DNA of 64,000 nucleotides from Myotis daubentonii (taxonomy: Eukaryota; Chordata; Mammalia; Chiroptera; Vespertilionidae). Below, piece by piece: positions 32,390-43,400 of the stretch (position 1 is the first letter of the stretch; the number at the start of each line of letters is the position of its first letter). Made by a program: the position numbers and the translations under genes. Location: contig NC_081842.1 in NCBI RefSeq assembly GCF_963259705.1, positions 181,478,349-181,542,348 on the forward strand, given 5' to 3'. Under the pieces are notes generated by a model. It was not told the DNA's origin. It worked only from the letters and a program-made list of their open reading frames with translations, and ran no database searches.

Positions 32390-32590
32390 AGAGCCAGCAT
32401 TTTTATTTAGAGCCTTCTCCTTTGTGCCAAGCCATATGTGGAATGGTTTACAAACATCATCCCTGTCCATCCCGGTGATGATTCTTCGATTGTTAACCCC
32501 CTTTGACAGATAAGGAAGCAGTTCAAGAGAAGTTAAGTGAAATTGTCCCAAGTGCCACTGTGAAAAAGGTGCTGGTACTAGCATTTAGAC
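32390..32590 (-). repeat. MIR SINE (antisense)
   Basis: Reversed MIR: 'tttgtgccaagccatatgtg', 'gatgattcttcgattgttaa', 'tttgacagataaggaagcag', 'ttcaagagaagttaagtgaa' and 'agcatttagaccgggttgtc'. Confidence 0.65.
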
Positions 32591-32750
32591 CGGGTTGTCT
32601 GACAATCAAGTGTATAATCTTTCTACTGCAGCAAGTTGGCTTATCATTATTTTATATCAGATAACATATGTGAATACTGAAGCATTGTATCTGGCAGTCA
32701 GAGAGTGGTCAATATGCATTTATATCCTTCCTCCAGAGGATGTTCTGGAA

Positions 32751-32785
32751 TGAATAAATGAATGAATGAATGAATGAATGAATGA
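32751..32785. repeat. (TGAA)n microsatellite
   Basis: About eight TGAA units, the first one being tgaa-taaa. It may have grown from the 'aataaatgaatgaatg' 3' tail of a MIR. Confidence 0.93.
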
Positions 32786-32984
32786 CCATGGAAGAGAACA
32801 CAGCACCCTCTGATTCTTCTCTCTTCATGTGAACTCTCCCTCCTTTTTTGCACACATGGATTTTAAAAAAAATAAATGTGTCCCAGAGAAAAGGGTAGGA
32901 AGCAATAAAAAAAGAAGTGAATTCTCAAGATCATCCTCTGCTCTTGACCAGCCTTTAACATTTTTGTTACCTAGAGAATCCTCT

Positions 32985-33200
32985 GTTTATCAGGTTCCTG
33001 ACATGTGCCAGGCCCAGTACTTGATGTGCTGTATGTGGTCTCTCTGCCGACGCTCAGAGCAGCCCCAGAAGGATGTTCCCTCTCGCCACCTTAGAAATGT
33101 GAAGCCCAGAGGATCGAAGGTCACATAGCTAATAAGTGGCTGATTGGGATTTGAACACAGATAGAGATGAAATGTGCCTGATTCCAAAGCCACATTCTTT
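32985..33200 (-). repeat. MIR SINE (antisense)
   Basis: Reversed MIR: 'ttcctgacatgtgccaggcc', 'cgaaggtcacatagctaata', 'agtggctgattgggatttga' and 'acacag'. The 99-residue frame at 32829-33128 runs into this SINE and is not a gene. Confidence 0.68.
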
Positions 33201-33534
33201 GACTCCATGATTCTAATATTAAATACCTATTATGCTTCCAGCTAGGGCTAATTTCCATGGAGAATAGTAAGATAAATCAAATACAGACTTTCTGTTTGCT
33301 AGGTAATACCAGGATCTTTTTTTCTTATGGAAAGTAAAGGGATGGAAGGATGTCAGACCTAACTACCTCCGCATCCTTTTACACATTTCTAATCTCCTCT
33401 GGGCTTCATTTTCCTAACCTACGAAAGAGGAGCAGTACCTATTTCCCAGAGTCACTAGGAAGATTTATTGCTCCTTTTGATTTCTGGGTCAGTAACTGTA
33501 TACAATCATAGAATGTTAGAGGAAAAGAGATCAT

Positions 33535-33665
33535 CTAGTTAAAACTTCCCATTGTACAGATGAGGGAGCTAAAGACCAGAAAGCATGCCTTGCCCAACAT
33601 CACACAGTAACTTAATATCAGAGCCAGAATTCAAGCATACATGTGTCTGAATGTAAAGCCCCAGT
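33535..33665 (-). repeat. MIR SINE (antisense)
   Basis: Reversed MIR: 'cccattgtacagatgaggga', 'gctaaagaccagaaagcatg', 'ccttgcccaacatcacacag' and 'atcagagccagaattcaagc'. Confidence 0.68.
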
Positions 33666-33819
33666 TACTTCCACTTCGTCATGTTTTGGATGGCTAGCCT
33701 AGGGCTTGGCACTGACTTTTGCATTCTCTTCTGTGTAAACAATGCCACCTGTCTGAGGCAGGGAGCAGGTGTGGTTCATCTTTGTGTCTTGAGGGCCCAG
33801 CATACAGAACAATGCTCTC

Positions 33820-33985
33820 GGTGACTATGTGGTGCTTGAATGACAGATGAAACAGCAATAAGTATCCCCATTGTACTGATGAAGAAACTGAAGTTCAAAG
33901 AACGTAGAATATCTGTCTAAGGTTACATGGCTCGCTGGTGGCAAGTCAAGATGCAAGCCTGGTCTTTCTGGCTTTGGATGCCACA
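33820..33985 (-). repeat. MIR SINE (antisense)
   Basis: Reversed MIR: 'agtatccccattgtactgat', 'gaagaaactgaagttcaaag', 'ctaaggttacatggctcgct' and 'agtcaagatgcaagcctggt'. Confidence 0.65.
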
Positions 33986-34780
33986 CTTGGCTGCTGACAG
34001 GAGGACCTATGCAGGCACAGCATTCAGTCCCACAAAAGGACCCTGGCCTGCTTCCTCTTGGTGCTAGGAAGAGCCCTGAGGGTGAGGTCCTGCCGCAGGA
34101 CCAGGTACGTGACTCAGCGGGAAACCGTGACAAGTGCGCAGGGTGGAGAAAGACACGTCCTAGCAAGGCCCCCTGGCAGAGGGGCCTCCGGCTCAGCTGG
34201 CCAAAGCAGTCACATATGTTTGGAAGTCAGTGAGGAGCCTTGCTGGGGGCCAGGAGAAATATCTGTTCTGGGGGTTCTGCCAGGCCTGGAGATGAGGCTG
34301 CCAGAGGGAGGTCAGGACAGGGGGAGGACAGATGTGTCCAAGGCCCTGCCAGAGGCCATGCTGGCCCCAGTGAATTAGTCCTCTAAGCAGAGCCATAACT
34401 CTAGTCCAAGCTCGGAACGTTCTGGTTCCCAGATTAGACCATGGAAAAGTTATTCCATGTGGACTTTGCAGCTTGGTCGCTTACACAGCCCCCACCCGCA
34501 GCCCCACCTCCAGCCCAGAATCACAGGACGGCCATTTCCTGTCAACATGAGGATGCTGCTCTTTATTTTCTTCTTTCTTGAGCACATAAAAATAACTCTG
34601 CCAGGCCAAAATATCCATGTGAGCTCTCAAGAAGCTGGGCTTAAACATGTTTGCACGTCAGGACCAAAGCAATCCCACATGTGGCTGCTGGAATGGGGTG
34701 TCCCCTACGTGGCAGTGGCTGCCTCCTCCAATCTCAGGGATGCTAATGGAAGGAAGAAGGGAGCACATATGCATCCCTTC
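33986..34780. other. unassigned non-coding DNA
   Basis: GC-rich with overlapping frames on both strands (34009-34396, 34457-34792). None shows a domain or an exon-like boundary pair I can defend. Confidence 0.4.
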
Positions 34781-34784
34781 CTAG

Positions 34785-34890
34785 CTCTTTAAACAGTCTT
34801 CCCATTTAATTTATTATCTTAATTTTATAGACGAAAAACATAAAGCTCAGAGTAATGGGGATAGTTCAAAGTCATTCATTCACTCAACAA
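34785..34890 (-). repeat. MIR SINE fragment (antisense)
   Basis: A weak match: 'aatttattatcttaatttta', 'tagacgaaaaacataaagct' and 'cagagtaatggggatagttc'. Confidence 0.45.
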
Positions 34891-35990
34891 ACATTTATCA
34901 TTTCCACCAATGTTCTTAGAGTGGATTTTGTAGAGAAAAGCCTGTTTCTTCTTCTATATAAAAAGATTCACTGATGGGTTCCCTTGTGTTTTCCATGCAA
35001 AGTTTCCAAAGTGCATAAGGTAAAAGATTAAATCTATGAGAGTTTAACAGGCATTTGGGGAAAATAAGTTATATACACAAATTAGCCTGGAAATCACTGA
35101 TTACACAACAGTTACTTAGGAAACCACTGATTAAAAAAACTAAACAATTTAAGATTTTCTCAAGATTTTTTAAAGTTGGCCAAAGTATATTTGACTCCCC
35201 CAGCACAGTATAGAGTAAGCAAGTTTTTCCCAAACTTATGAACTAGAGTTCTAAGAAAAAAATGTTTTGAGGCACTTCCCCAATATATTAGATTGAATCA
35301 TATGAAATTGCTAGTATTCAACTCTTATTTAATCTATAAAACAGCAATTCCACATGCCTCAATCTAATGTGTACAATAGGGGTTTTCATGTGTTTCGTGC
35401 CTCCTTTATCATATTTCTCATAATGTGATATGGCTAACAGGCCCTGAATTCCTTCAAGCAAACTTAGTGTGTAGTCTTTTATGTGCTCACTGTGAGGGCT
35501 GGAGATAGCCTTAGAGTGAGAAGGTACAAATGGCTACTCTCTACCAAAATTCATGCTTGTCTTTCCATACCTTAGTGTGGGGTTGTCACGGGAAACAGCT
35601 TTCTAACCAGAGACTATTTGTCCAGTCCCCTTACATCCAGTGGCTGTAGGGGGCTAGTGTCTACTATGGGCTGTCCTAGGAATACATGTCACTACCACAC
35701 ATGGGCAGGGAAGAATCAGGTGTGTCTTCTCCATTGTCTCCTTTGCCCATCTCTGGCTGAATACAGAGGACTTCTTGGCCCCAGAGGTTGGAAGATGCAC
35801 AAGATTGAAGGGGACTCAGACCTGATTTACTACCTGGTGAAAAGCTACTCACCAATCAGGATTGCCCACATTGAACTATTAGGTGAGGGAGAAAGAAGTT
35901 GATTACCTTAAGTCTGGGTGGGAGGGGAGTGTTGTCATCACAGGAAAAAGAATTATCCTAACTAATATAGTAAAGTTGGGAGCAGATGAC
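34891..35990. other. unassigned non-coding DNA
   Basis: No gene or named repeat. The 94-residue frame at 35618-35902 has no recognisable domain. Confidence 0.45.
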
Positions 35991-36006
35991 AAGAGTGGCC
36001 ATCCAG

Positions 36007-36221
36007 CCGAAACCGGTTTGGCTCAGTGGATAGAGCGTCGGCTTGTGGACTGAAGGGTCCCAGGTTTGATTCCGGTCAAGGGCATGTACCTGGGTTGTGG
36101 GCACATCTTCAGTAGGAGATGTGCAGGAGACAGCTGATCGATGTTTCTCTCTCATCGATGTTTCTAACTATTTCTCTCCCTTCCTCTCTGTAAAAAAATC
36201 AATAAAATATAAAAAAAAAAA
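36007..36221 (+). mobile_element. Ves SINE, full length with 16-bp duplication
   Basis: The tRNA-like head has 'tggctcagtgg' and 'ggtttgattccggtcaaggg', followed by 'gatcgatgtttctctctcat' and the 'aaatcaataaaatat' tail. The 16-bp repeat 'aagagtggccatccag' flanks it exactly at 35991-36006 and 36222-36237. Confidence 0.95.
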
Positions 36222-36352
36222 AAGAGTGGCCATCCAGTGCCCTAAAGGTGGTGGCAGAGCAGGGCAAAAGATGACCCACATCAACAAGGCTCACATAATA
36301 AAGGAATCACTGGTCAGGGTGACTAATTGGGCTCACAGGCTTGGAAACTGTT

Positions 36353-36648
36353 TTTAGTCAAGTCAAGATGCTATAACAAAATGCCATAGACAGGGTGGCT
36401 TATAAACAACAGAAATTTATTTCTTACAGTTCCAGAGGCTCAGAAGTTCAAGATCAAGGTGCCAGGCAGGTATGGTGTCTAGAAGAGCCTACTTCTTGAT
36501 TCATAGATGGCTTTTTACTGAGTCCTCACATGATGGAGGGGACAAGGGATCCCTCTGGGTCTCTTTCATAGAGGCACTAATTACTTCTCCGAGGCCCCAT
36601 CTTCAAATACCATAACATTGAGGATTGGATTTTAACATATGAATTGGC
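36353..36648 (-). mobile_element. ERVL-MaLR LTR fragment, minus strand
   Basis: The text 'gatgctataacaaaatgcca', 'acaacagaaatttatttctt', 'acagttccagaggctcagaa', 'ttctccgaggccccatcttc' and 'ttttaacatatgaattgg' is a reversed MLT1/MST LTR. The terminal part is missing. Confidence 0.85.
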
Positions 36649-38050
36649 AATTTGTACTTCTTCTTGCCAATGCAATTTGTAGGATGTACAATATGAATGA
36701 AGATCTGTGCTGATTATAAGGGCTAATCAGTTGACTGAGATGTCCTTGGTGCCTTTCTCCCAATCACACCTTCCATATCCAATCAGTCCTCACCAAATCC
36801 TACTGATTTTATATCTTCCATGAACCTATCTCCTCCTTATCATTCTGCCCTAGATACACTGTTTCCTTCAGATTTCCTGAATGCCAGTCTCACAGCCACC
36901 CCTCCAAAGCCAAACACACAAGAGGATTTCTAAGGAATTTTCTTAACACTAAAAATATAACTATATCTCTCCCGGTGTAAGCCCTTAAGTGGCTCCCAGT
37001 GTGCTCAGGTAAGGTCAGAGCTCCTTAGCCAGAAAATTGGACAAGTCAGTCCCCATCTTCTGAGATGAGCTTATTGCGTAAAGTGAGTAGACGGTGAATT
37101 TTGGAGACAGACTACTCTGAGTTTGCGCCGTGACTTTACCACCTCCTACATGGGAGACCATGCACATGGACCTCATACTTCTGATCTTCCATTTCTTACC
37201 AATATAATGGAGCAGCACTCCAATGCCTGGCATACATAAGGTGCTCTGTGTTAATCACCCTTCATCTTTCCCCATGAATAGAGTGAAGGGCACTAGATGT
37301 GGAGGTGGGAAGCCTAACTCTTCTTCCAGGCTGACCACTAGGTGGTACTCAGCACAGAGTGATACTTGCAGAAATGCCAGATCCCTGGCTCCCAGTTTTC
37401 CTAAACATCTTTCTGCTCTCATTGCCACACTTGGGTTCAGTTCCAGGGACAAGAAGGTGGTTGTTCCCAGACAGTGTGCTACATTTTGCTATCTCCTTCA
37501 TGCAGAATGAGAGCCAAGCTCTAGAGGGCAAAAGAGACACTTCCCCCAGATGTCCCCAAAGAAACAACTGTGCCCATCAGAGAAGTAAATGGGGTAGTAA
37601 TGGGCATGCTAGCCCTGGGGCCTATCAGCAAATCTACCTCTAAATCAGGCAGGCAAGATTTTACATCCTTTCTGCTGATCTTTGGAAGTAAGGCAGGAGA
37701 GAAAACATGTGCCTCCCAAAGCAAACATCTGCTTTGCAGTTTCTGAGGATGAGCCCACAGAGAGAGTTCTCCCTCCATGAAGGCTCCCAGGAGAGACCAA
37801 CCATGTTTGGGGCACTTTCCCATGAAGGAAAGGCCAAGTTCCCAGAGAAGTCCATAGGACACTCCTCCCTCAAAAATATTAATACCCTCTTTACCCACCT
37901 GTTCTTCCTTCTGTGGGCCTGAAGCAAATCCTATCTTTAAGGTGGTTCATCTCATCATTGACCTCATTTTATGAAATGAGTATCATTTTATTCATTTCAG
38001 TCTCCAGGTTCTGCAATGTGTTACAGTGGCCCCTTTACTAATTTCTTCAG
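36649..38050. other. unassigned non-coding DNA
   Basis: No gene visible. Frames at 37521-37898 (minus, 125 residues) and 37359-37643 (plus) overlap each other and have no domains. Confidence 0.45.
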
Positions 38051-38066
38051 CTAAAATAAACTATAG

Positions 38067-38174
38067 AGCTTGGCCGGTGTGGCACAGTGGTTGGGCATTG
38101 ACCAGGTTTCGGGCTCGATCCCCAGTAGGGGGTGTGCAGGAGGCAGCTGATCAATGATATTCTCTCATCATTGA

Positions 38175-38227
<53 letters not shown>

Positions 38228-38256
38228 TCCTCTCTGAAATCAATAAAATTTTTAAA
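38067..38256 (+). mobile_element. Ves SINE with shortened head, 14-bp duplication
   Basis: The head 'gcttggccggtgtggcacag' jumps from 'ggttgggcattgaccaggtt' straight to 'tcgggctcgatccccagtag', omitting roughly 40 bp found in other copies. The body and 'gaaatcaataaaatt' tail are normal, with an expanded (TC)n tract. The 14-bp repeat 'aaaataaactatag' is exact at 38053-38066 and 38257-38270, so the shortened form was probably mobilised as such. Confidence 0.93.
38179..38224. repeat. (TC)n microsatellite in Ves SINE
   Basis: About 23 TC units, an expansion of the naturally TC-rich part of the SINE. Confidence 0.95.
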
Positions 38257-38270
38257 AAAATAAACTATAG

Positions 38271-39525
38271 GACACAGGCAAGAAATGGTTCTTATACTCA
38301 TACAAAATCCTCATACAAGAATGCTGTTTGTTATATAAAGCAGAAAGAATCCTGATAAAACATGTATTGGAAAATCATAGAATTATGACATCTCAAAATT
38401 CAAAGTAGCCATACTTAGCTTGATCTTCTCCCATGTAACCCAACAAACTCCCTAGGTCTTTATGAGAATTAAATAAATGAAATATTTCAGAGTACCTACT
38501 AGAGGCCACATTAAAAGATAATTATCCAATTAAAAATTTATCATGTATGATAGAAACTATTGTTTGACTACCCATTAGACATTTCCTTCCCACATTTTTA
38601 TGGTGACATCTACACACACACACACACACAGGTTTGTGGTTTCTTAACCTTCCTTACAATTAGGAGTGGCCATGTGACATAGTTCAACTCAATTATATGC
38701 ACGGAAGAATTTACTAGGAGGCTTCTGGGTAAAGAGGTTTCCCCAAATAGAGAGAGAGACCACTCTGTCTTGCCTTGGCTTCCTGCCTTTGAACATAGCC
38801 ATTGAGGACTAATGCTCACAAGGAACTCACAAGGAACAAGCCTGAAGACAAAAGCTACTGTTCTGGGGAAAGAGGACCAGAAAGGTGGAAAAAGGCTAAC
38901 TTGGTTTTGATGCAATTTTTGGTTTTGTTTTTCTGAGCCACTTCACCAGCTCAGAACTGCCTACTTCTTAAGCCATTGTTAGTCAAGTATTCTATTATTT
39001 GCATTCAAAGTATCTTCATTCAGACCTCATGCATTTTTGACCCATAGTATAATAACACCTTGGAACATAGAGAGATTGCATGGGGAGTAGATGGTTTCAC
39101 GGTTAAAAATGGAAAATAATCCTTTAGAAAAACTGGGAAATATGTAAGTGAATATTTAATATTATCAATAGATCCCCATGTGAATGTCTCTGTTTGTAAA
39201 ACAGGAATGATAATAATAGGGATCTCATGGGATTGTTCTAAAGATTAGATGAGTTAATATATGCTGAGTAAAGTTAAAAGTTCCAGGAACATAACAAGTA
39301 CTATCTAATTATAGCTATCATGTTAATCAGTACGACATAACTTTCTTTAATAAAGAATATGAGTCTGGGCAGGACACAGGATTTGGAATCAGAAAACCTG
39401 GCTTGTGAACAGATAGTTCCCTTTGATCACATATCAATGTTTGTGGCTGTTTTAGGACAATGAAATCTCCGTGGAATAAAATCCATGTGTCAAAGGGTGT
39501 TGAAAGCTTGACAAATCAGATGAAT
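38271..39525. other. unassigned non-coding DNA
   Basis: No gene visible. A short (CA)n run lies at 38611-38630. A MIR-like sense piece may lie near 39170-39320 ('tctgtttgtaaaacaggaat'). Confidence 0.4.
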
Positions 39526-39529
39526 TTTG

Positions 39530-39690
39530 AGTTATCACATGTTGCCAATTGAGTAATGAAATAAATGTATCATTGGAAGTCTAAAACCACTTAAAAATAT
39601 GCTTGTAAATAAATTGGAACATTTGGTTATGCAACCTAGGAAGAGCCTGAAGTTCTTTAAATAATTTCATATGAAATTTGTTTTTCTTTC
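39530..39690 (+). repeat. diverged duplicate, copy A
   Basis: The text 'acatgttgccaattgagtaa', then 'ggttatgcaacctaggaaga' and 'taaataatttcatatgaaat' matches in the same order a stretch at 42785-42970. Both copies are followed by a sense MIR. They may be a local duplication or two copies of an unnamed repeat. Confidence 0.6.
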
Positions 39691-39759
39691 CTAAAACAAT
39701 AGCTGGACAATAACAAGTATGAGCAGAAAAATGGAGTAGAAGAAGATGAACAGAGAATG

Positions 39760-39880
39760 GGCATGCTGGAGTGAGTTCATGTCCTACCGCTAACTGGCTG
39801 ATTTGCCTTTAGGCAAGTCTTTTCCCATCTCTGGGCCTCCTTTTCTTCATGTGTAAATTGAGGGAAAGATCCTGGAACTA
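39760..39880 (+). repeat. MIR SINE
   Basis: Sense MIR: 'gctaactggctgatttgcct', 'ttaggcaagtcttttcccat' and 'ctctgggcctccttttcttc'. Confidence 0.6.
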
Positions 39881-39889
39881 GAGGAGGAC

Positions 39890-39970
39890 ACCACAGGCCT
39901 TACCCCAGGTCCTCTCAGCTATGAGGCCTGAAATAAATCACTTTCTCTGAGCTCCTTCTCTAAAATAGGG

Positions 39971-40010
<40 letters not shown>

Positions 40011-40110
40011 CAGCAACTTCACAGAAAGCTGTGAAGATCAAATGTCGAAGCATATAAAAAAATTCCTGGCACAGGGCAGATCCTTAATAAATGCTGGTTG
40101 GAGCATAATA
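39890..40110 (+). repeat. MIR SINE carrying an expanded A tract
   Basis: Sense MIR: 'gaggcctgaaataaatcact', 'ctgagctccttctctaaaat', 'agggata' and, beyond the A tract, 'agctgtgaagatcaaatg' and 'cctggcacagggcagatcct'. The tract at 39973-40009 lies in the middle of the SINE. Confidence 0.65.
39973..40009. repeat. (A)37 tract inside MIR
   Basis: About 37 consecutive adenines sit where MIR normally has 'ataataatagtacc'. It is therefore an internal expansion rather than a retroposon tail. Confidence 0.9.
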
Positions 40111-40156
40111 CAGCCCAGGTCCAACATTCTACAATTCTATATAAAGTATGACCTGG

Positions 40157-40418
40157 CCCTAGCCAGTTTGGCTCAGTGGGTCGAGTGTCGGCCCATGAAC
40201 TGAAGGGTCCTAGGTTCAATTCCCAGTCAATGGCATGTACTTTGGTTGCAGGCTTGATCCCCAGCACCCCAGTCGGGATGTGGGTGGGAGGCAACCAATC
40301 GATGTTCTCTCTCACATCGATGTTTCTCTCTCCCCCTCCCTTCCACTCTCTCTAAAATTCAATGGAAAATATCCTCCGATGAGAATTAACAAAAAAATAA
40401 ATAAATAATTTTTTAAAA
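40157..40418 (+). mobile_element. Ves SINE with 16-bp duplication
   Basis: The head 'ccctagccagtttggctcag' and 'ggttcaattcccagtcaatg' and the body 'aatcgatgttctctctcaca' are clear. The tail carries extra sequence, 'atatcctccgatgagaatta', before the A-rich end. Flanks 'ataaagtatgacctgg' (40141-40156) and 'ataaagtatggcctgg' (40419-40434) differ at one base. Confidence 0.93.
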
Positions 40419-40434
40419 ATAAAGTATGGCCTGG

Positions 40435-41089
40435 AAGATTCAAAGAAATAAAAGAGAGGATGTATTCTTTCTCCCACAAGACCATCCCCAGATAGGGTGG
40501 CTTGGGCCCCACCAGGAGGCCAGGGCTCCCTTGAAAAAAATCAAAAGGCTCTTGGCCATCTTTTAGCATAAGGACATTTATTAGATTCAGGAACCAAAGA
40601 GGGTTCATAAAGGCCCCTGGGCTCTGGTGTAAGGAATGTTCAGCAATAAATATGGGAAAGGTACAAGCTCTAAGAAATAGACTTCCATAGGATGTCTTCA
40701 GTGCCTGAGTATTCATGATCAGAATTCCCACAGTTATGAGGTCAGGTAGGGAAGCAAAGATTGAACATGAAAACAACCACTAATGTATTCACCAAGGAGC
40801 AGCCCCCCATACACATACACGTTTTACACAAAAGATTATGACTCACAGAGAGGTGGGTGAGATAGGCAGAAAGCCTCTCCTTCATGGCCAAATGTGCCAC
40901 ATCTAATAATACAAGGAATATACAAATCCAATGGCCTACAAAGTAATATTGCAAGTTATAAAAAATGCTGGATGTCACGAATTTAGTGAAAATGATGCTA
41001 AAGAACTGCATGAATCACACAGCAGAGTCAGCGATAAATGATAATCTGGCAGATATACCAGTTACCTATTGCAGACAAAAAACAAATTG
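40435..41089. other. unassigned non-coding DNA
   Basis: No gene is supported. The 154-residue minus frame at 40312-40776 starts inside the Ves SINE and crosses its edge, so it is not a gene. Confidence 0.45.
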
Positions 41090-41095
41090 AAAAGG

Positions 41096-41600
41096 TGTGG
41101 TGAGCCAGCATGGCCATGGCATACTCAGCCTCACGTTGGGCGCCTTATGTGCAGCGCCAGCTCAGCCAGGTTCAGTGACCCTGAGAGGGGGAGGTGAAGA
41201 ATTGAGATAAGATAGACAAGAGAATAAAAGCTGGGACTGGGTGGGACACTGTCCTCTCTGATGGAGAGAGACAGTGCCACAGACTACAAGCTGTGTCTTT
41301 ATTTCATAGCCAGATTCCACGAGGCAAAGTAAGGGTGTGGTCATGATGTTTATAACATTCTCATGGATTTCGATCCTACTCAATTACATGCACCTGAACT
41401 CTATCAAGCCCACATCACTCAGACACATGGGGCCACGTGTTCAGACCATAGGTTCAAGCTTACAACCATAGCCTTTGGCTATAATTGTGCTGGGAGGGCT
41501 TTGCCCTCCAAGCTGGGACTTGCACGTGGCCATGAGAGGACTGTGCCCTCTCATTAGTCTGAGGCTTGAACCTGTCCAAACACTGTAGCCGCTCCCCACA
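41096..41600 (-). mobile_element. solo LTR of an endogenous retrovirus, 505 bp, 6-bp duplication
   Basis: The block starts TGTGGTGAGC and ends CTCCCCACA. It is flanked by an exact 6-bp repeat aaaagg at 41090-41095 and 41601-41606. TG...CA ends with a 6-bp duplication suit class II (beta-like, ERVK-type) elements. On the minus strand the order is TGTGGGGAGCGG start, a TATA-like 'gttataaacatc', AATAAA at about 41299-41304 followed by a U5-like part, and CA end, which sets the orientation. There is no internal region, so the provirus was lost by recombination between its LTRs. Promoter activity on the minus strand is conceivable but not shown. Confidence 0.85.
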
Positions 41601-41609
41601 AAAAGGATA

Positions 41610-42045
41610 ACAATACAATAAGTGCTTTGAAGGAGTGTATTTCTAATATAAATGAAACTTAAGGAAAAATTAACAAGACTTCTATTATATTTACACCACT
41701 TACCCTGCTTTGATAATGCTGCAAAAGTTACAAGTAAACAACGCATCTTGAGCTGGCACACAATGCTGTCAGAAAACAGGGCCAAAGAAACCAACATTTG
41801 ATTCATTCTTGGTTCACTGGAAGCCATTTGCATGTAATTGCAATGCAATCTTAATTTTGCTAACTATGAGACAAAATAAGCAATGATGCTAATTTTTTGT
41901 TCATTTTCTCAAAACAATTCCCAACCAAACCTTATCTTCTTTTTACCCTTCACTATGAAACTATAATCCTTATTTTAAGTTTATTCATTTTAAGTGACTA
42001 ATTTAAAACATTCAGACTTCCTTTATATGGTCAGACAGACAATCA
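41610..42045. other. unassigned AT-rich non-coding DNA
   Basis: No gene or named repeat recognised. Confidence 0.45.
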
Positions 42046-42059
42046 CCGGCCCTACACTG

Positions 42060-42600
42060 AATCCAGCCCTCGCATGCTCTGGGCTCTGAGGATCTGGGGA
42101 TGAGCACATCCGACAGAGGAAACAGCTTGGATGAAGACCTTGGGGCAGGAAAGGCTTCGATGCCCTGGAAGATGCAAGGAAATGAGTGAAAGGAAGAAAG
42201 GGACAATGTGAGTGAGCAGGGTCGGCACAGACCAGGTCTGTGTCAGGGAGTTAGAATAAAAACTAAAAGTACACTGGGAAGTGACAAGAGTTTCAAGCAG
42301 ATGTTCTGTCTTGAGCATTTGGTGGAAAGATGTGCCACTCCAGGAGACTGGGAGACCGACCGGAGCAGCAGATCTGAGAGGAGATGGTGAATTTGTCGGA
42401 GGGAAGGGACAGTCTGAGATACCTGGAGACTTGCATGTGGACAGCCTGGGAGGCATGAGATAGAGAAGTCCCAGGTGGTTGGAGTTGTGTGGCCTGAAGA
42501 CAAGGGTTGGGGACTTAGTTCGGAGGACACAGCTGAAGCCATGCTTATGGATGCAGTGCCCCAGCGAGAACATGTGGATGAGAAGAGAAACCCATGAACG
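42060..42600 (+). repeat. ancient L2-like LINE remnant
   Basis: The text 'gaagaccttggggcaggaaa', 'gaagtgacaagagtttcaag' and 'catgagatagagaagtccca', plus 'gagatacctggagacttgca', parallels the late part of the old LINE segment recognised elsewhere in the window. The 173-residue minus frame across it (42052-42573) has no domain and is incidental. Confidence 0.45.
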
Positions 42601-42784
42601 GAAACCCTGAAAGAGCTGAGAGAGCCTGCTGCCTGCCCAGATGACTCGCTGGAAAACTGTTACCAGATCCCTGAGCAGTAATGGGAGGAAATTGTAGATA
42701 GAAATGAGGAGTCCAAAGGGACACTTTTATGGCACTGGAATATTAGTGCTATGCCCTCTCCATGTCAGAAAGTTAATGTTATTA

Positions 42785-42970
42785 ATGAACTTGACTTGTT
42801 ACATGTTGCCAATTCACTAATGAAATAAAAGCACTAACTTGATCTTTAAGGGAAAACTTGAATTGGCCAAAATAACCTTTTCTCCTTATAAACAAAAGAA
42901 AGTTCTCTGATTGTGCAACTGGGTACAAGGCCAGCCAATGTTAAATAATTTCATATGGAACAACCCCACC
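42785..42970 (+). repeat. diverged duplicate, copy B
   Basis: The text 'acatgttgccaattcactaa', 'gattgtgcaactgggtacaa' and 'taaataatttcatatggaac' matches copy A at 39530-39690 in the same order and strand, about 3.2 kb away. Confidence 0.6.
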
Positions 42971-43029
42971 CCCACTTTCGCTCTAATTTAATATATCACA
43001 TGCGAGGTGGCAGAGTTGAGAAAGAAGGG

Positions 43030-43185
43030 AACTGAAAGAGGTGTCAGGAGGCCTGGGACCTAATTACTGCTCTGTCACTGATAGGTGTTGAGACCTGAGA
43101 TAAATTATTTCTCTCTGTCCCTCAGTTTTATCATCTGTGAAATTAAAAAGACAGGCTTGGTGATGACTTCAGTCTCTTACAGTGT
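43030..43185 (+). repeat. MIR SINE
   Basis: Sense MIR: 'attactgctctgtcactgat', 'aggtgttgagacctgagata', 'ctctgtccctcagttttatc' and 'atctgtgaaattaaaaagac'. Confidence 0.65.
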
Positions 43186-43224
43186 TACAATCCTGCAATT
43201 CTAAAAAACAGATAGGCTAGTAGG

Positions 43225-43400
43225 CAGCTAACTTTCACTGAAACCTCTATAATGTTCCAGACCCATACGGTCCTTGTCTTATTGAACGCACACAGCATCT
43301 CTATGAGGCCAGCATTGTTGTTGCCAGTTTAGCAATGCAAACACTGACGGTCAAAAAAGAAAGAACCGGAGCTTCGGTGTCACATAAGCCTGGGTTAGGA
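43225..43400 (-). repeat. MIR SINE fragment (antisense)
   Basis: Reversed MIR: 'gcagctaactttcactgaaa', 'atctctatgaggccagcatt' and 'gttgttgccagtttagcaat'. Confidence 0.5.

Noticed and set aside
42052..42573. 173-residue minus-strand frame
   Set aside because: It runs antisense through what looks like an old LINE remnant and has no domain.
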